Assembly (NCBI RefSeq): GCF_002028405.1
Contig: NZ_CP020046.1
Coordinates: forward strand, 124,001-188,000
Reading direction: 5' to 3'
DNA length: 64,000 nucleotides
Source of the DNA: Thiomonas intermedia
GTDB lineage: Bacteria > Pseudomonadota > Gammaproteobacteria > Burkholderiales > Burkholderiaceae_C
Below the pieces are notes generated by a model, which saw only the letters and a list, made by a program, of their open reading frames with translations, was not told the origin of the DNA and searched no databases. Below, piece after piece: positions 7,467 to 16,391 of this stretch; the first letter of the stretch is position 1, and each line of letters opens with the position of its first letter. The translations under genes and the position numbers were made by a program.

Positions 7467-9434
7467 ATGGACAACGACATCCTGCTGGAATTCCTCGCCG
7501 AATCGCGCGAGCTGCTGAGCCAGGCCCAAGACCAGCTGTTGCGCCTGGAGTCCCAGCCCGACAACCCGGAGGTGCTCAGCGCGATCTTCCGCGCCTTCCA
7601 TACCCTCAAGGGCGGCGCCGGATTCCTCGAAGCGCAGAACATGGTGGACTGGTGCCATCACCTCGAAGATCTGTTTGACAAGATGCGAGGCGGCAAGCTG
7701 CGCGCCACGGCGCCGATGATCGACGCCATCCTGCGCTCCACCGACGTCATCACCTCCATGCTCGACGACATGGCCCGGGGCGAAAATCCGCCCGCCGGTC
7801 CCGCGGGTCTGGGGCGGGACATCCAGGCGTTTTCACGCGGAGAGTCGCCCGCAGTCTCCGCGGCACCCGCCCAGGCCACGCCCTCACCGCAGGCCGTTGG
7901 CGGTGGGGCCGACGCCGGAGTGCCGGGCCTGTGGGTCACGCAGACCGAGCGCGACGGTGGCAGCACCGGGCTCTTTGCCGAGCGTCGCGACCCGACTGCG
8001 GCCGAGACCACGGACAGCGACGCCATCACCCAGGACGAATTCGAGCGCGTGCTCGACAATCTTTACGGCCAGGGCCAGGCCCCGGGCGCTGCCCCCATGC
8101 CCGCCCCGGCCAAGCCCGCCGCCTCGGCAGACGACATCACCCAGGACGAGTTCGAGCGCGTGCTCGACGCCTTGCACGGCCCAGGGCACGCCCCGGGCCA
8201 GGCCAGTACGCCGGCGGCCGCTGCGCCGCAGAAAATCGAAGCCTCGGCCCCGCGGGCGGGCAACGGCGGTGCGGCCGAAGAAACCTCCATCCGGGTCGAT
8301 TCCACCCGGCTCGACCAGGCCATGAATCAGGTCGGCGAACTCGTTCTGCTGCGCAACCGACTGAGCGCCGCCGTGGCCCGCATGGGCCAGGAAGATGAGG
8401 CCCTGGCCCGTCTGGCTCGCGAGACCGATCTGGCGGTCAACGATCTGCAGAACACCGTCATGCGCCTGCGCATGCAGCCTTGCAAACGCCTGTTCCAGAG
8501 CCTGCCGCGCGTGGTGCGCGATGCCTCGCGCAGCCTGGGCAAAAAAGTGAGGCTTGAGCTCGAAGGCGAAGATGTGGAGATCGACAAGACCGTGGTCGAT
8601 GCGCTCTCCGGTCCGCTCATCCACCTCGTTCGCAACGCGCTCGATCACGGTATCGAAGACCCCGCCAGCCGCAAGCAGGCCGGCAAGGCGGAAGAAGCAG
8701 TGCTGCGCGTCGCCGCGCACCACCTCGGCGACAAAGTGCAAATTCTCGTGGGCGACGATGGCCGCGGCATGAATGCGCAGAAGATCCTGCAGCACGCCAT
8801 CTCCAAGAGCGTGATCACACCGCAGGAGGGGGCCCGCCTTTCCGAGCGTGAAATGCTCGACCTCATCTTCCTGCCCGGATTCTCGACCAAGGAGCAGGTC
8901 AGCGAACTCTCCGGCCGCGGCGTCGGCATGGATGTGGTGCGCTCCACCGTCACCTCCCTGCGCGGCCGCATCGACATCGATACCGCGCTGGGCAAGGGCA
9001 GCACCATCACCATGGAACTGCCGCTGACGATGGCCGTGCTGCCGGTGCTCTATTTCCGCCTGCGGCGCGAGACCTACGCCCTGCCGGTGGCGGCCATCGA
9101 GAACCTGCTGGCCATCGACCCCGAGCACGTGCATTCCATCTCCGGCCGCCTGATGGTGCAGGTCGACGGCAGCCGCGTCGTGCCTTACATCGACCTCGGC
9201 CACCTGCTGCAGAACCGCCCGATCGACCTGAGCAAGGATCAGAGCGAGGGCATTCTGATCGAGCAGGGCCTGCTGGTCGTCTCCGAGGCCATGGGTACGG
9301 AAGACTCGGTGGTCAAGCCCCTGGACATCTCCACCCACGACACCCTCTACCAGGGCGCCACGATCTCCGGCAACGGCGAAGTGGTGCTGATCCTCGACGG
9401 CGCCGCGCTGGCCCGGGTGCAACGCAAGAGCTGA
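7467..9434 (+). CDS. cheA: Chemotaxis histidine kinase CheA
   Basis: A 655-residue kinase. The HPt domain (1-105) carries phosphoacceptor His45 in FHTLKGGAGF. A Pro/Ala-rich linker (about 106-270) follows, then the P3 dimerisation helices (about 280-340), the HATPase domain with HLVRNALDHGIEDP, VGDDGRGMN and GRGVGMDVV, and a CheW-like P5 domain from about 515. A folded P2 domain is not evident. In its place are two copies of a short motif, ITQDEFERVLDNLYG (from 187) and ITQDEFERVLDALHG (from 224). These resemble the CheZ tail and may dock CheY. It transfers phosphate to CheY and probably CheV. Confidence 0.95.
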   Translation: MDNDILLEFLAESRELLSQAQDQLLRLESQPDNPEVLSAIFRAFHTLKGGAGFLEAQNMVDWCHHLEDLFDKMRGGKLRATAPMIDAILRSTDVITSMLDDMARGENPPAGPAGLGRDIQAFSRGESPAVSAAPAQATPSPQAVGGGADAGVPGLWVTQTERDGGSTGLFAERRDPTAAETTDSDAITQDEFERVLDNLYGQGQAPGAAPMPAPAKPAASADDITQDEFERVLDALHGPGHAPGQASTPAAAAPQKIEASAPRAGNGGAAEETSIRVDSTRLDQAMNQVGELVLLRNRLSAAVARMGQEDEALARLARETDLAVNDLQNTVMRLRMQPCKRLFQSLPRVVRDASRSLGKKVRLELEGEDVEIDKTVVDALSGPLIHLVRNALDHGIEDPASRKQAGKAEEAVLRVAAHHLGDKVQILVGDDGRGMNAQKILQHAISKSVITPQEGARLSEREMLDLIFLPGFSTKEQVSELSGRGVGMDVVRSTVTSLRGRIDIDTALGKGSTITMELPLTMAVLPVLYFRLRRETYALPVAAIENLLAIDPEHVHSISGRLMVQVDGSRVVPYIDLGHLLQNRPIDLSKDQSEGILIEQGLLVVSEAMGTEDSVVKPLDISTHDTLYQGATISGNGEVVLILDGAALARVQRKS

Positions 9435-9438
9435 CGCC

Positions 9439-10053
9439 ATGGACGACCAATCGCTTCAAACCCTGCGCCGCGACTTCATCGCCGTGGCCGACGCCACCTA
9501 CGCCTTCCAGGGCGCGCTCAAGCGCCGCCTGCGCGAAATCGACCGCAAGGCCCTCAATGCCCAGGTGCTGGTCAAGCGCCACGGCAAGGAACTCGCGGGC
9601 TACGGCGTGGTGGCCCAAGCCTTCCGCGAAGGTGCGCAGGCCATGCAGACCGCCGCCGAGCAGGTGCAAAAACTCATCAACCCGCTGATGCTGCATTTCA
9701 TGGAAACGCTGCGCGACGTGCAGCAGATCGAGAGCCTGCGCAGCATTCACAGCATCGCCAACGAGCAATGCCCTGCGCTGGCCGAGCGCATGCGCCGCCA
9801 TGCCGACATGCAGGATCGCCACGCCGCCGGCAGCCGCCGCGCCGGGCTGGCCTTGAACTCGGCTCTCGACCGCTTCCAGTCCGTCATCGCCGAACTCGAC
9901 TACGTGGTCGTGAACGGCCGCATCGAAGCCGCACTCAAGGGCGCGGTCAACGCGCCGCTCGCCCAGGTTTCTCTGGAAATGGATCGCTCCGTCAACGGCG
10001 TGCAGGAATTGCTGCGTGCCTACCGCGAACAAATTGAAAGGATCGTCGAATGA
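9439..10053 (+). CDS. Unknown helical protein between cheA and the ODP gene
   Basis: A 204-residue protein predicted to be almost entirely helical, with no membrane segment and no recognised domain. The N-terminal half has a long charged helix (about 10-100), and the C-terminal half (about 130-200) contains IAELDYVVVNGRIEAALKGA and a coiled-coil-like end. The pattern N-x-RIEAAL faintly echoes the receptor hairpin tip, LNAxIEAAR, so it may be a degenerate receptor-like partner. It begins 4 bases after the cheA stop and its own stop overlaps the ODP start (ATGA). Tight coupling suggests it works with CheA or the ODP protein. Function unknown. Confidence 0.8.
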   Translation: MDDQSLQTLRRDFIAVADATYAFQGALKRRLREIDRKALNAQVLVKRHGKELAGYGVVAQAFREGAQAMQTAAEQVQKLINPLMLHFMETLRDVQQIESLRSIHSIANEQCPALAERMRRHADMQDRHAAGSRRAGLALNSALDRFQSVIAELDYVVVNGRIEAALKGAVNAPLAQVSLEMDRSVNGVQELLRAYREQIERIVE

Positions 10054-10802
10054 AATCGCTGGAATTCTTCAGCCAGGGCAACCACCACTGGCACATCATC
10101 TACGACCAGGACGAGCGCCGCGTCATCGACTCCAACGTCTACGCGCTCAGCGTGGACGATCAGACCATGGTGCTCGATCCGGGTGGATTCGAGATCTTCC
10201 CCCAGGTGTTCAGCGCCCTGGTCGAAGTCGCCCCGCCCGGATCGCTCAAGGCCGCCTTCGTCAGCCATCAAGACCCCGACATCGCCTCCAGCCTGCCGCT
10301 GTGGAATGCCTGCAATCCCGACATCGCCTGGTACGTGCCCAAGCTGTGGAGCGGCTTCATCCGCCACTACGGGGCGCTCGACGCCGACCTGCGCGACATC
10401 CCCGATGAAGGCGGCGAAATGACCCTGGGCTCGGCACGCCTGCAGTTCGTGCCCGCGCACTACCTGCACTCGTCGGCGAATTTCCACGTGTACGACGCCT
10501 TCGCCAAGGTGCTGTTCAGCGGCGATGTCGGTGCGGCCATTCTCCCGGTGGGTCACGCCCCTTTCGTCGACCGCCGCAACATCGAGACGCCTGCGGCATT
10601 CGATGAACACATCAAATCCGCCGAGTACTTCCACAAACGCTGGATGCCCTCGATGGCCGCCAAGCGCAACTGGTGCGAACGCGTGTCCAAGATGGACATC
10701 GACTTCCTCGCGCCGCAGCACGGCGCGATCTACACCGGCGAAAACGTCAAGCGATTCATCGACTGGTTCGACGCCCTCAAAGTGGGCTCCGCCATCGAGT
10801 AA
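10050..10802 (+). CDS. Di-iron metallo-beta-lactamase-fold oxygen sensor (ODP-like)
   Basis: A 250-residue protein with the diiron beta-lactamase fold of flavodiiron proteins but no flavodoxin or rubredoxin domain. The ligand set is visible: H73-x-D75-x-D77 (SHQDPD), H140 (HYLHSS), D159 (SGDVG) and H224 (PQHG). Stand-alone proteins of this type, called ODP, have been described as Fe(II)/oxygen sensors feeding chemotaxis in Treponema denticola. Here the gene sits between cheA and a soluble receptor and overlaps its upstream neighbour by 4 bases, which supports the same role. An oxygen-scavenging enzyme is the alternative, but no redox partner is encoded nearby. Confidence 0.85.
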   Translation: MKSLEFFSQGNHHWHIIYDQDERRVIDSNVYALSVDDQTMVLDPGGFEIFPQVFSALVEVAPPGSLKAAFVSHQDPDIASSLPLWNACNPDIAWYVPKLWSGFIRHYGALDADLRDIPDEGGEMTLGSARLQFVPAHYLHSSANFHVYDAFAKVLFSGDVGAAILPVGHAPFVDRRNIETPAAFDEHIKSAEYFHKRWMPSMAAKRNWCERVSKMDIDFLAPQHGAIYTGENVKRFIDWFDALKVGSAIE

Positions 10803-10855
10803 GGCTTCTGAGGCCGCCTCTTTTTCTCCGACCCAACGATTCTTCCGTACGCATC

Positions 10856-12097
10856 ATGGACGCCACCGCCCTCCACTATCTGCAACAAGCGCTCGAACCG
10901 CTCGACAGCCTCGAAATGCTGGCCGAGGCCGATGCGGGCCTGGACAACCCCGTGTGCTTCATGAACCGCACCGCACGAGAAACGCTGGAGCGCTTCCACA
11001 CCTCCTTCACCGACCTCCTGGGCAGCGATGTCCGGCAGGCACTGCATCGGCCCCTGGCCTCGCTCCACCGGGATCCTGAGCATCTGCGCGGCACTCTGCG
11101 CCGACTCGCCGAAGGCGGCATGACCAAGCACACCGAAGAGATGGTGTTGGGCAAGATCACTTTCACGCTGACCTTGGTCGCCGTGCGCGATGCGGCCGAC
11201 AAGGTCATCGCCTTCCACGCCAGTTGGCGCGACATCTCTCACCTGAAGGATGTGACCAACGTCAGCGACCGGCTCAAGGAAGTGGTAAGCACCCTCAACG
11301 GGGCAGCGGGTGAGATCCGCCAGTCCATGACCTCGGTGGACACCGCCATCCGCAACGTCGGACAGGCGATCCAGGGCAACGGCACCGCCGTGTCACAGCT
11401 CCAGGGACAGGTCGACGCGATCAGCACCATCGTGCGCAACATCCGCGAGATCTCCTATCAGACCAATCTGCTCGCCCTCAACGCCGCGATCGAGGCGGCA
11501 CGCGCCGGCGAGCACGGCCGTGGCTTCGCCGTGGTGGCCGACGAGGTCCGCAACCTCGCCCGCCGGGTGCAGGCGGCCACCGCCGAAGTCGAATCCAACA
11601 CCACGGCCATCGGCCAACAGGCGCAAGACATCGCCGTCACCAGCGCCAGCTCCAGCAAGGAGCTCGAACTGGTGCAGTCGGTCGTCGTGCGCATGAACAA
11701 CCAAGTCACCAATATGCAGTCCAGCGCCACGCGCATGATGCTGCAATCGGCCCAGGAAGATCACAAAGACTTCGTGAACCACATCCTGGCCGAGACCGCC
11801 AAGGACAGGCAGGCCAAGATGCCGACCGAAGTCAGCGATCACCACAGCTGCCGACTCGGCCGTTGGTACGACAGCCAGGGACAGGCAACCTTTGGGGGGC
11901 TGTCGGCCTTCCGCGCGCTCGAGGCACCGCACGCGCAGATTCACGCCACCGCCAAACAACTCCTCGAAGCCGTGCACGGCGGCCAGCGCGATCAGGTGGC
12001 GCGGCTCTCGGCCTCACTCAGCGACCAGGAAAGTCTCATCATCGACCGACTCAGGGCGCTAAGCGACGCCATCGACGCCAGCAGCACCACACGCTGA
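10856..12097 (+). CDS. Soluble chemoreceptor with PAS-like, MCP signalling and CZB domains
   Basis: A 413-residue receptor without membrane segments. Residues 1-130 form a PAS-like sensor, ending with the [12 protein letters not shown] motif. Residues about 135-300 are the MCP coiled coil with the hairpin tip [20 protein letters not shown] and [15 protein letters not shown]. Residues 300-400 are a zinc-binding CZB domain with [17 protein letters not shown] and PHAQIH. CZB domains bind zinc through three His and one Cys and sense zinc or oxidants such as hypochlorite in other bacteria. It follows the ODP gene and may take its input from that protein. Confidence 0.9.
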   Translation: MDATALHYLQQALEPLDSLEMLAEADAGLDNPVCFMNRTARETLERFHTSFTDLLGSDVRQALHRPLASLHRDPEHLRGTLRRLAEGGMTKHTEEMVLGKITFTLTLVAVRDAADKVIAFHASWRDISHLKDVTNVSDRLKEVVSTLNGAAGEIRQSMTSVDTAIRNVGQAIQGNGTAVSQLQGQVDAISTIVRNIREISYQTNLLALNAAIEAARAGEHGRGFAVVADEVRNLARRVQAATAEVESNTTAIGQQAQDIAVTSASSSKELELVQSVVVRMNNQVTNMQSSATRMMLQSAQEDHKDFVNHILAETAKDRQAKMPTEVSDHHSCRLGRWYDSQGQATFGGLSAFRALEAPHAQIHATAKQLLEAVHGGQRDQVARLSASLSDQESLIIDRLRALSDAIDASSTTR

Positions 12098-12130
12098 AGC
12101 CCTGCCCGACACGACAACTGGAGACCGTCA

Positions 12131-13714
12131 GTGGAACCCGAGCGCCCCGACATGACCGCCCTGGTAGATGCGGCCGAATCTTCCCCCTCCCAACCTCCCC
12201 CACTGCATGGGGGAGGAGATCAACCCTCTCCCCCGGTGGGAGAAGGCTGGGGTGAGGGGACGAAAGCGAACGCGAGCCTGGGGGCGCCCGCCCGCGCCGC
12301 AGAGCCACCTCAAGGCGAGGGCAGCCCCCTCGGGGGGCAGCGAGCGAACGCGAGCGTGGGGGCCAACAACATCCCGCCCGGTGGCTTGCTCGAACGGGTG
12401 CGCGAAGACCGCGAGCGGGTGCTCCAGGCCGTACTCGACCTGCTCAGCGGCCATGGCGACGGCGCTCTGCGCAATATCGACCTCATCGACGCGGCAGCCT
12501 GGGCGGAGAAACTCGGCGGCGTGCGCCAGATGCTGCTGCACGGCGTGGATGCCCTGCGCGCCACCACCCAGTCGCTGGCCTTTGCCGAAAGCCGCACCGC
12601 GGGCTTCGATCACGACATCCACGGTCTGTCGCAACGCGTGGGCGACATGGCTGGGCGACTGCAGAGCGCCGCGCTGCACACCCACACAGCCCAGACCCAG
12701 CTCGACGATCTGCGCACCAACGTGGAGGCCACGACCGCCTCTGTCGAACGCAGCGGCCAGGCCATCGAAACGACCCTGGGGGAAGTGGCCGATGTTTCGC
12801 GCTTCATCGCCAGTACCGAGACCAAGCTCACCGGCTTCGTCGACGCGGTGCGCTCGGTCGAGGCGCTCACCGCCGGCATCAGCGAAATCGCCTCCCAGAC
12901 CAACCTGCTCGCGCTCAACGCGGCCATCGAGGCCGCACGGGCCGGTGAACACGGCCGCGGCTTCGCCGTGGTCGCCGACGAGGTGCGCAATCTGGCGCGC
13001 AAGACCGCCCGCATCACGCATGAGATCGAGGCCCTGACCCACAGCCTACGCGACCAGTCGTCCGACGTCGGTACCGACATGGCCCGCTCCGTGCAGCGGG
13101 TGCAGCGCGTCGGCGCGCTGGTCACCAATACCGGCGACACGCTGGGCGAAGTCAAGGCCATGCTCGGCAAGGTGCGCACCGTCACCGCGGAGCAGACCGG
13201 GCTGATGCGCCAGCTCGTCAGCGACGCCGACCGCCAGCGGCTCGACGCCGAACAGGCCGCCGAACTAATGCAGGTGCTGGTGGGGCGCTTCGAAGCCATG
13301 ATGAGCCTGATCCGCACCTCGCGCGAGCAGCTCAAGACCGGCGTCACCGCCGTCTCCAAGTGGCCCGACACCGCCGTCACCCTGCGGGTCTCGCTGGCCA
13401 TGCACTACCAATGGATCGGCCAGCTCCTCACCGCGGCGCAGAAGCAGGAAAAAGTCGATATGGACGTGTCGAACTTCCACGGCTGCTTCTTCGGCAAGTG
13501 GTATTTCGGCGCTGGCGCCGGTTACTTCGGCAGCGATGCCGGCTTTGTCGGCGTCGACTCCGTCCACCAGGACGTGCACCGCACCGGTCAGGCCCTGGTG
13601 GAAGCCATCCGCACCGACAACACCCAGCGCACGACCGAACTGGCCGCCCGCCTCGAAAGCCTGAGCGACACCATCACCGAGCGCCTCGAGGCGCTGATGC
13701 GCCAGATTCCCTGA
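12131..13714 (+). CDS. Soluble chemoreceptor with MCP signalling and CZB domains
   Basis: A 527-residue cytoplasmic receptor. The first 80 residues are a repeat-derived Pro/Gly/Ala stretch (see 12183-12366). Residues 85-400 are helical with the hairpin tip [20 protein letters not shown], and residues about 415-520 are a CZB domain with [14 protein letters not shown] and VHQDVH as likely zinc ligands. GTG 12131 is preceded by GGAG at suitable spacing; ATG 12152 is an alternative. It lies 33 bases after another CZB receptor and 41 before cheV. No PAS or membrane region is seen, so zinc or redox sensing at the CZB end is the likeliest input. Confidence 0.88.
   Translation: MEPERPDMTALVDAAESSPSQPPPLHGGGDQPSPPVGEGWGEGTKANASLGAPARAAEPPQGEGSPLGGQRANASVGANNIPPGGLLERVREDRERVLQAVLDLLSGHGDGALRNIDLIDAAAWAEKLGGVRQMLLHGVDALRATTQSLAFAESRTAGFDHDIHGLSQRVGDMAGRLQSAALHTHTAQTQLDDLRTNVEATTASVERSGQAIETTLGEVADVSRFIASTETKLTGFVDAVRSVEALTAGISEIASQTNLLALNAAIEAARAGEHGRGFAVVADEVRNLARKTARITHEIEALTHSLRDQSSDVGTDMARSVQRVQRVGALVTNTGDTLGEVKAMLGKVRTVTAEQTGLMRQLVSDADRQRLDAEQAAELMQVLVGRFEAMMSLIRTSREQLKTGVTAVSKWPDTAVTLRVSLAMHYQWIGQLLTAAQKQEKVDMDVSNFHGCFFGKWYFGAGAGYFGSDAGFVGVDSVHQDVHRTGQALVEAIRTDNTQRTTELAARLESLSDTITERLEALMRQIP
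12183..12366. repeat. Cluster of GC-rich palindromic repeats inserted in a receptor gene
   Basis: Inside the 5' part of the receptor gene lie several hairpin-forming blocks: CCTCCCCCACTGCATGGGGG (about 12195-12214), CTCTCCCCCGGTGGGAGAAG (about 12226-12245) followed by GCTGGGGTGAGGGG, and two copies of GCGAACGCGAGC-N-TGGGGGC (about 12266-12284 and 12344-12362). All are read in frame as a Pro/Gly/Ala linker. Repeats of this look are scattered between genes in many betaproteobacteria. A similar set lies in flhF. Confidence 0.7.
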
Positions 13715-13755
13715 TCGACCCCAGATTGCTCGATTAAGCCCACAGGACTTACACC

Positions 13756-14721
13756 ATGAACTCCAATGTTTTGCAAGAAGTCGATGAGCGTTCCAACCTC
13801 GCCGGCACCAATAAATTCGAACTCCTGCTGTTCCGCCTCGGCGAGGAGCCGCAATCGTCGCGGCGCGAGCTGTTCGGCATCAATGTGTTCAAGGTGCGCG
13901 AAGCGCTGGTGATGCCGCAGGTCACCGTGATGCCGGGCGCGCCCAAGCATGTCCTGGGCGTGGCGAACATCCGCGGACAGATCATTCCGGTCATCGACCT
14001 TCCGGCCGTCGTGGGCTGCACGCCCAAGACCGGCCTGAACATTCTGGTGGTCACCGAATACGAACGCTCGGTGCAGGGCTTCGCGGTGGAAGAAGTGGAA
14101 GAAATCGTCCGGCTGGAATGGAGCAAGGTGCTCTCGGCCGAAGCCAATGCGGTGGGCGGCATGGTGACCAGCATCGCCCGGCTCGAAGACGATCAGACCA
14201 CCCGGCTGGCGCTGGTGCTCGACGTCGAGAAGGTGCTGCGCGACGTGCTGCCCTCGCGCGTGCACGAGGTCAAGGATACCCATCACATGGGCCCGGCCCT
14301 GGGGCTCAAACCCGGTGCCGTCATTCTCACCGCTGACGACTCCTTCGTCGCCCGCTCCCAGATCGAGAAGGCGCTTCAGGCCCTGCAGGCTCCTTTTGTC
14401 AGCGCCAAGACCGGCAGGGAGGCCTGGGATCGTCTGCAGACCCTGGCAGCCGAGGCGCAGGCCGAGGGCAAGCGGGTGGAAGACAAGGTGCAGCTCGTGC
14501 TCACCGACCTGGAAATGCCCGAGATGGACGGCTTCACGCTCACCCGCCACATCAAGAAGGACGAGCGGTTCAAGAACATTCCGGTGGTCATCCACTCCTC
14601 GCTGTCGGGCTCGGCCAATGAAGACCATGCCCGCAGCGTAGGCGCCGACGCTTATGTGGCCAAGTTCGTCGCCGACGAACTGGCCCAGACCATCCGCCGT
14701 GTGCTTTCGGCGCACGCCTGA
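13756..14721 (+). CDS. cheV: Chemotaxis coupling protein CheV
   Basis: A 321-residue protein with an N-terminal CheW-like coupling domain (about 15-165, with [14 protein letters not shown] and [15 protein letters not shown]) and a C-terminal REC domain (about 185-320). The REC domain has the acidic pocket TADDS, phosphoacceptor Asp251 ([12 protein letters not shown]) and KF near the end (VAKFVAD). CheV links receptors to CheA and can act as a phosphate sink or adaptation device. No cheW is present in the window, so CheV and the CheA P5 domain are the only visible coupling modules of this operon. Confidence 0.93.
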   Translation: MNSNVLQEVDERSNLAGTNKFELLLFRLGEEPQSSRRELFGINVFKVREALVMPQVTVMPGAPKHVLGVANIRGQIIPVIDLPAVVGCTPKTGLNILVVTEYERSVQGFAVEEVEEIVRLEWSKVLSAEANAVGGMVTSIARLEDDQTTRLALVLDVEKVLRDVLPSRVHEVKDTHHMGPALGLKPGAVILTADDSFVARSQIEKALQALQAPFVSAKTGREAWDRLQTLAAEAQAEGKRVEDKVQLVLTDLEMPEMDGFTLTRHIKKDERFKNIPVVIHSSLSGSANEDHARSVGADAYVAKFVADELAQTIRRVLSAHA

Positions 14722-14755
14722 ACGCTCAACCTTGTCCCCTCACCAGGACCGACCG

Positions 14756-16294
14756 ATGGACGCAGCCTCTCTTCCAGCCGCCAAGGTCGACGCAGCGGCG
14801 TCAGCCTCCGATCCTGCGGCGTTCCTGGAGCATTTGCTCACGCAACGCCCGATCGACCTGAACCAGGCCGCGCCCGAAGGATGCGGTCCCGGGATGGACG
14901 GCTTCCTGTCCATGGTCACGCATCTGGTGGACACCACCACGCACAACGCGACCGGCGTGGCCTACGGCATTGCCCGCATCAGTTTCGAGGCGCGCACCGC
15001 CACGCAGGATGCGCAGAAAAACGCCCAGGCGCAGACCGAACGCATCGGCGCCATGGGCGAAAACCTGGAACGGTTCATCCGCGGCATCGTCACCGTGCAG
15101 GGGCAGGCCGAGGCCCTGCGCGCCGACTCGCAGGGCATCACCCTGCTGAGCACGCGCGGCGCCCGCGAGGCCCATGAAGCCAGCGGCGTGTTCGAGCAGC
15201 TCGCCCAGGCCACTGGCAGCAACCAGAACGAGATCCAGACCCTGGGCAAGAGCTTTGCGCAGGTCACCGCGGTGACGCAGGTCATCAAGGACATCGCGCA
15301 GAAGACCAGCCTGCTGGCGCTCAATGCCAATATCGAGGCCGCCCGCGTCGGCGAGGCCGGGCGCGGCTTTGCCGTCGTGGCCGACGAAATCCGCAAGCTG
15401 GCCATGAGCACGCAGAAATCGGTGGAAAGCATCGCCACGTTTGCCGCCGAGGTCAGCCGAAGTCTGCAGATCGTGACGCAATCGACCGCCCAGTTCGCCA
15501 CCCAGATGGACAGCGGCAAGGCGCTGGCCACGGCGATGTCCAGCAATTTTCAGGACATCGCCCGCAATATCGAAGCCATGAATGGCGGGGTGAACAAGGT
15601 CTACACCCAACTGGGCCACGAGGTGGAAACTGCACGCGCCGTCAACGGCCAGTTCGCGGCGCTTTCCAGCACGGTGCAGACCAGCGCCAACCAGACCATC
15701 GCCGCCAGCGAGCGCATTGCCAACGAGGTGCAGCAGTCGCTCAATGCCAGCCAGACGCTGTTCGAAGCCGCCACGCAGTTCGTCACGGCCTCGAAGACCA
15801 GCCAGGTCATGCGCGATCTCGATGCGGCCTGCAGGGACATCGAAGGTGCTCTGGAGCAGGCCCTGGCCAGCGGCGCGCTCTCCGGTCAGGCCCTTTTCGA
15901 CGAGCAGTACGAGCCGGTGCCCGGCACCCAGCCGCAGAAATTCCGCACACGCTTCACCGAGTTCATCAAATCTCGCATCCAGCCGATCGAAGACGCCTGG
16001 CTGGCGCACAGCGAGCAATACCGCTACGTGCTGCTGGTGGATCGCAATGGCTATGCGGCCGCGCACAACAGCGCGTTCGACCGCCCTCTGACCGGCGACT
16101 ACGCCACCGATCTGGCGGGCAACCGCTCCATGCGGCTGTTCAACGATCCGGTGGGCCTGGGCGCCGCGCGCAACACCAACCCCTACCTCTTGCAGGTCTA
16201 TGCCCGCGATACCGGCGAGATCATGCAGGAGCTCTCACGCCCGATCCGGGTGGGCGACCGCCACTGGGGCGCGGTGCGGCTCGCGTTCATTTGA
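14756..16294 (+). CDS. Soluble chemoreceptor with C-terminal sensor domain
   Basis: A 512-residue receptor with no membrane segment. Residues about 60-340 are the signalling coiled coil, with the tip [20 protein letters not shown] and [15 protein letters not shown]. Residues about 380-512 form a C-terminal globular domain with [43 protein letters not shown] and a final HWGAVRLAF. The same domain closes many proteobacterial receptors and is PAS/Cache-like. Sensing therefore appears to happen at the opposite end from a classical receptor. ATG 14756 is preceded by CAGGA; it lies 34 bases after cheV, in the same operon. Confidence 0.88.
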   Translation: MDAASLPAAKVDAAASASDPAAFLEHLLTQRPIDLNQAAPEGCGPGMDGFLSMVTHLVDTTTHNATGVAYGIARISFEARTATQDAQKNAQAQTERIGAMGENLERFIRGIVTVQGQAEALRADSQGITLLSTRGAREAHEASGVFEQLAQATGSNQNEIQTLGKSFAQVTAVTQVIKDIAQKTSLLALNANIEAARVGEAGRGFAVVADEIRKLAMSTQKSVESIATFAAEVSRSLQIVTQSTAQFATQMDSGKALATAMSSNFQDIARNIEAMNGGVNKVYTQLGHEVETARAVNGQFAALSSTVQTSANQTIAASERIANEVQQSLNASQTLFEAATQFVTASKTSQVMRDLDAACRDIEGALEQALASGALSGQALFDEQYEPVPGTQPQKFRTRFTEFIKSRIQPIEDAWLAHSEQYRYVLLVDRNGYAAAHNSAFDRPLTGDYATDLAGNRSMRLFNDPVGLGAARNTNPYLLQVYARDTGEIMQELSRPIRVGDRHWGAVRLAFI

Positions 16295-16391
16295 TTGACC
16301 AAGGTGCCAAACCCGACACCATGTCAATCTTTCAGCACATGCCTCACAAATAGAAACGAGATTTACGCCAGCTCGCACGCCAACTGTTGTA

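Noticed and set aside
7884-9440. Long minus-strand open frame of 518 codons opposite cheA
   Set aside because: Its composition (His, Gln, Ala, Gly and Val rich) is that of a GC-rich antisense shadow, and the plus strand encodes an unmistakable CheA.
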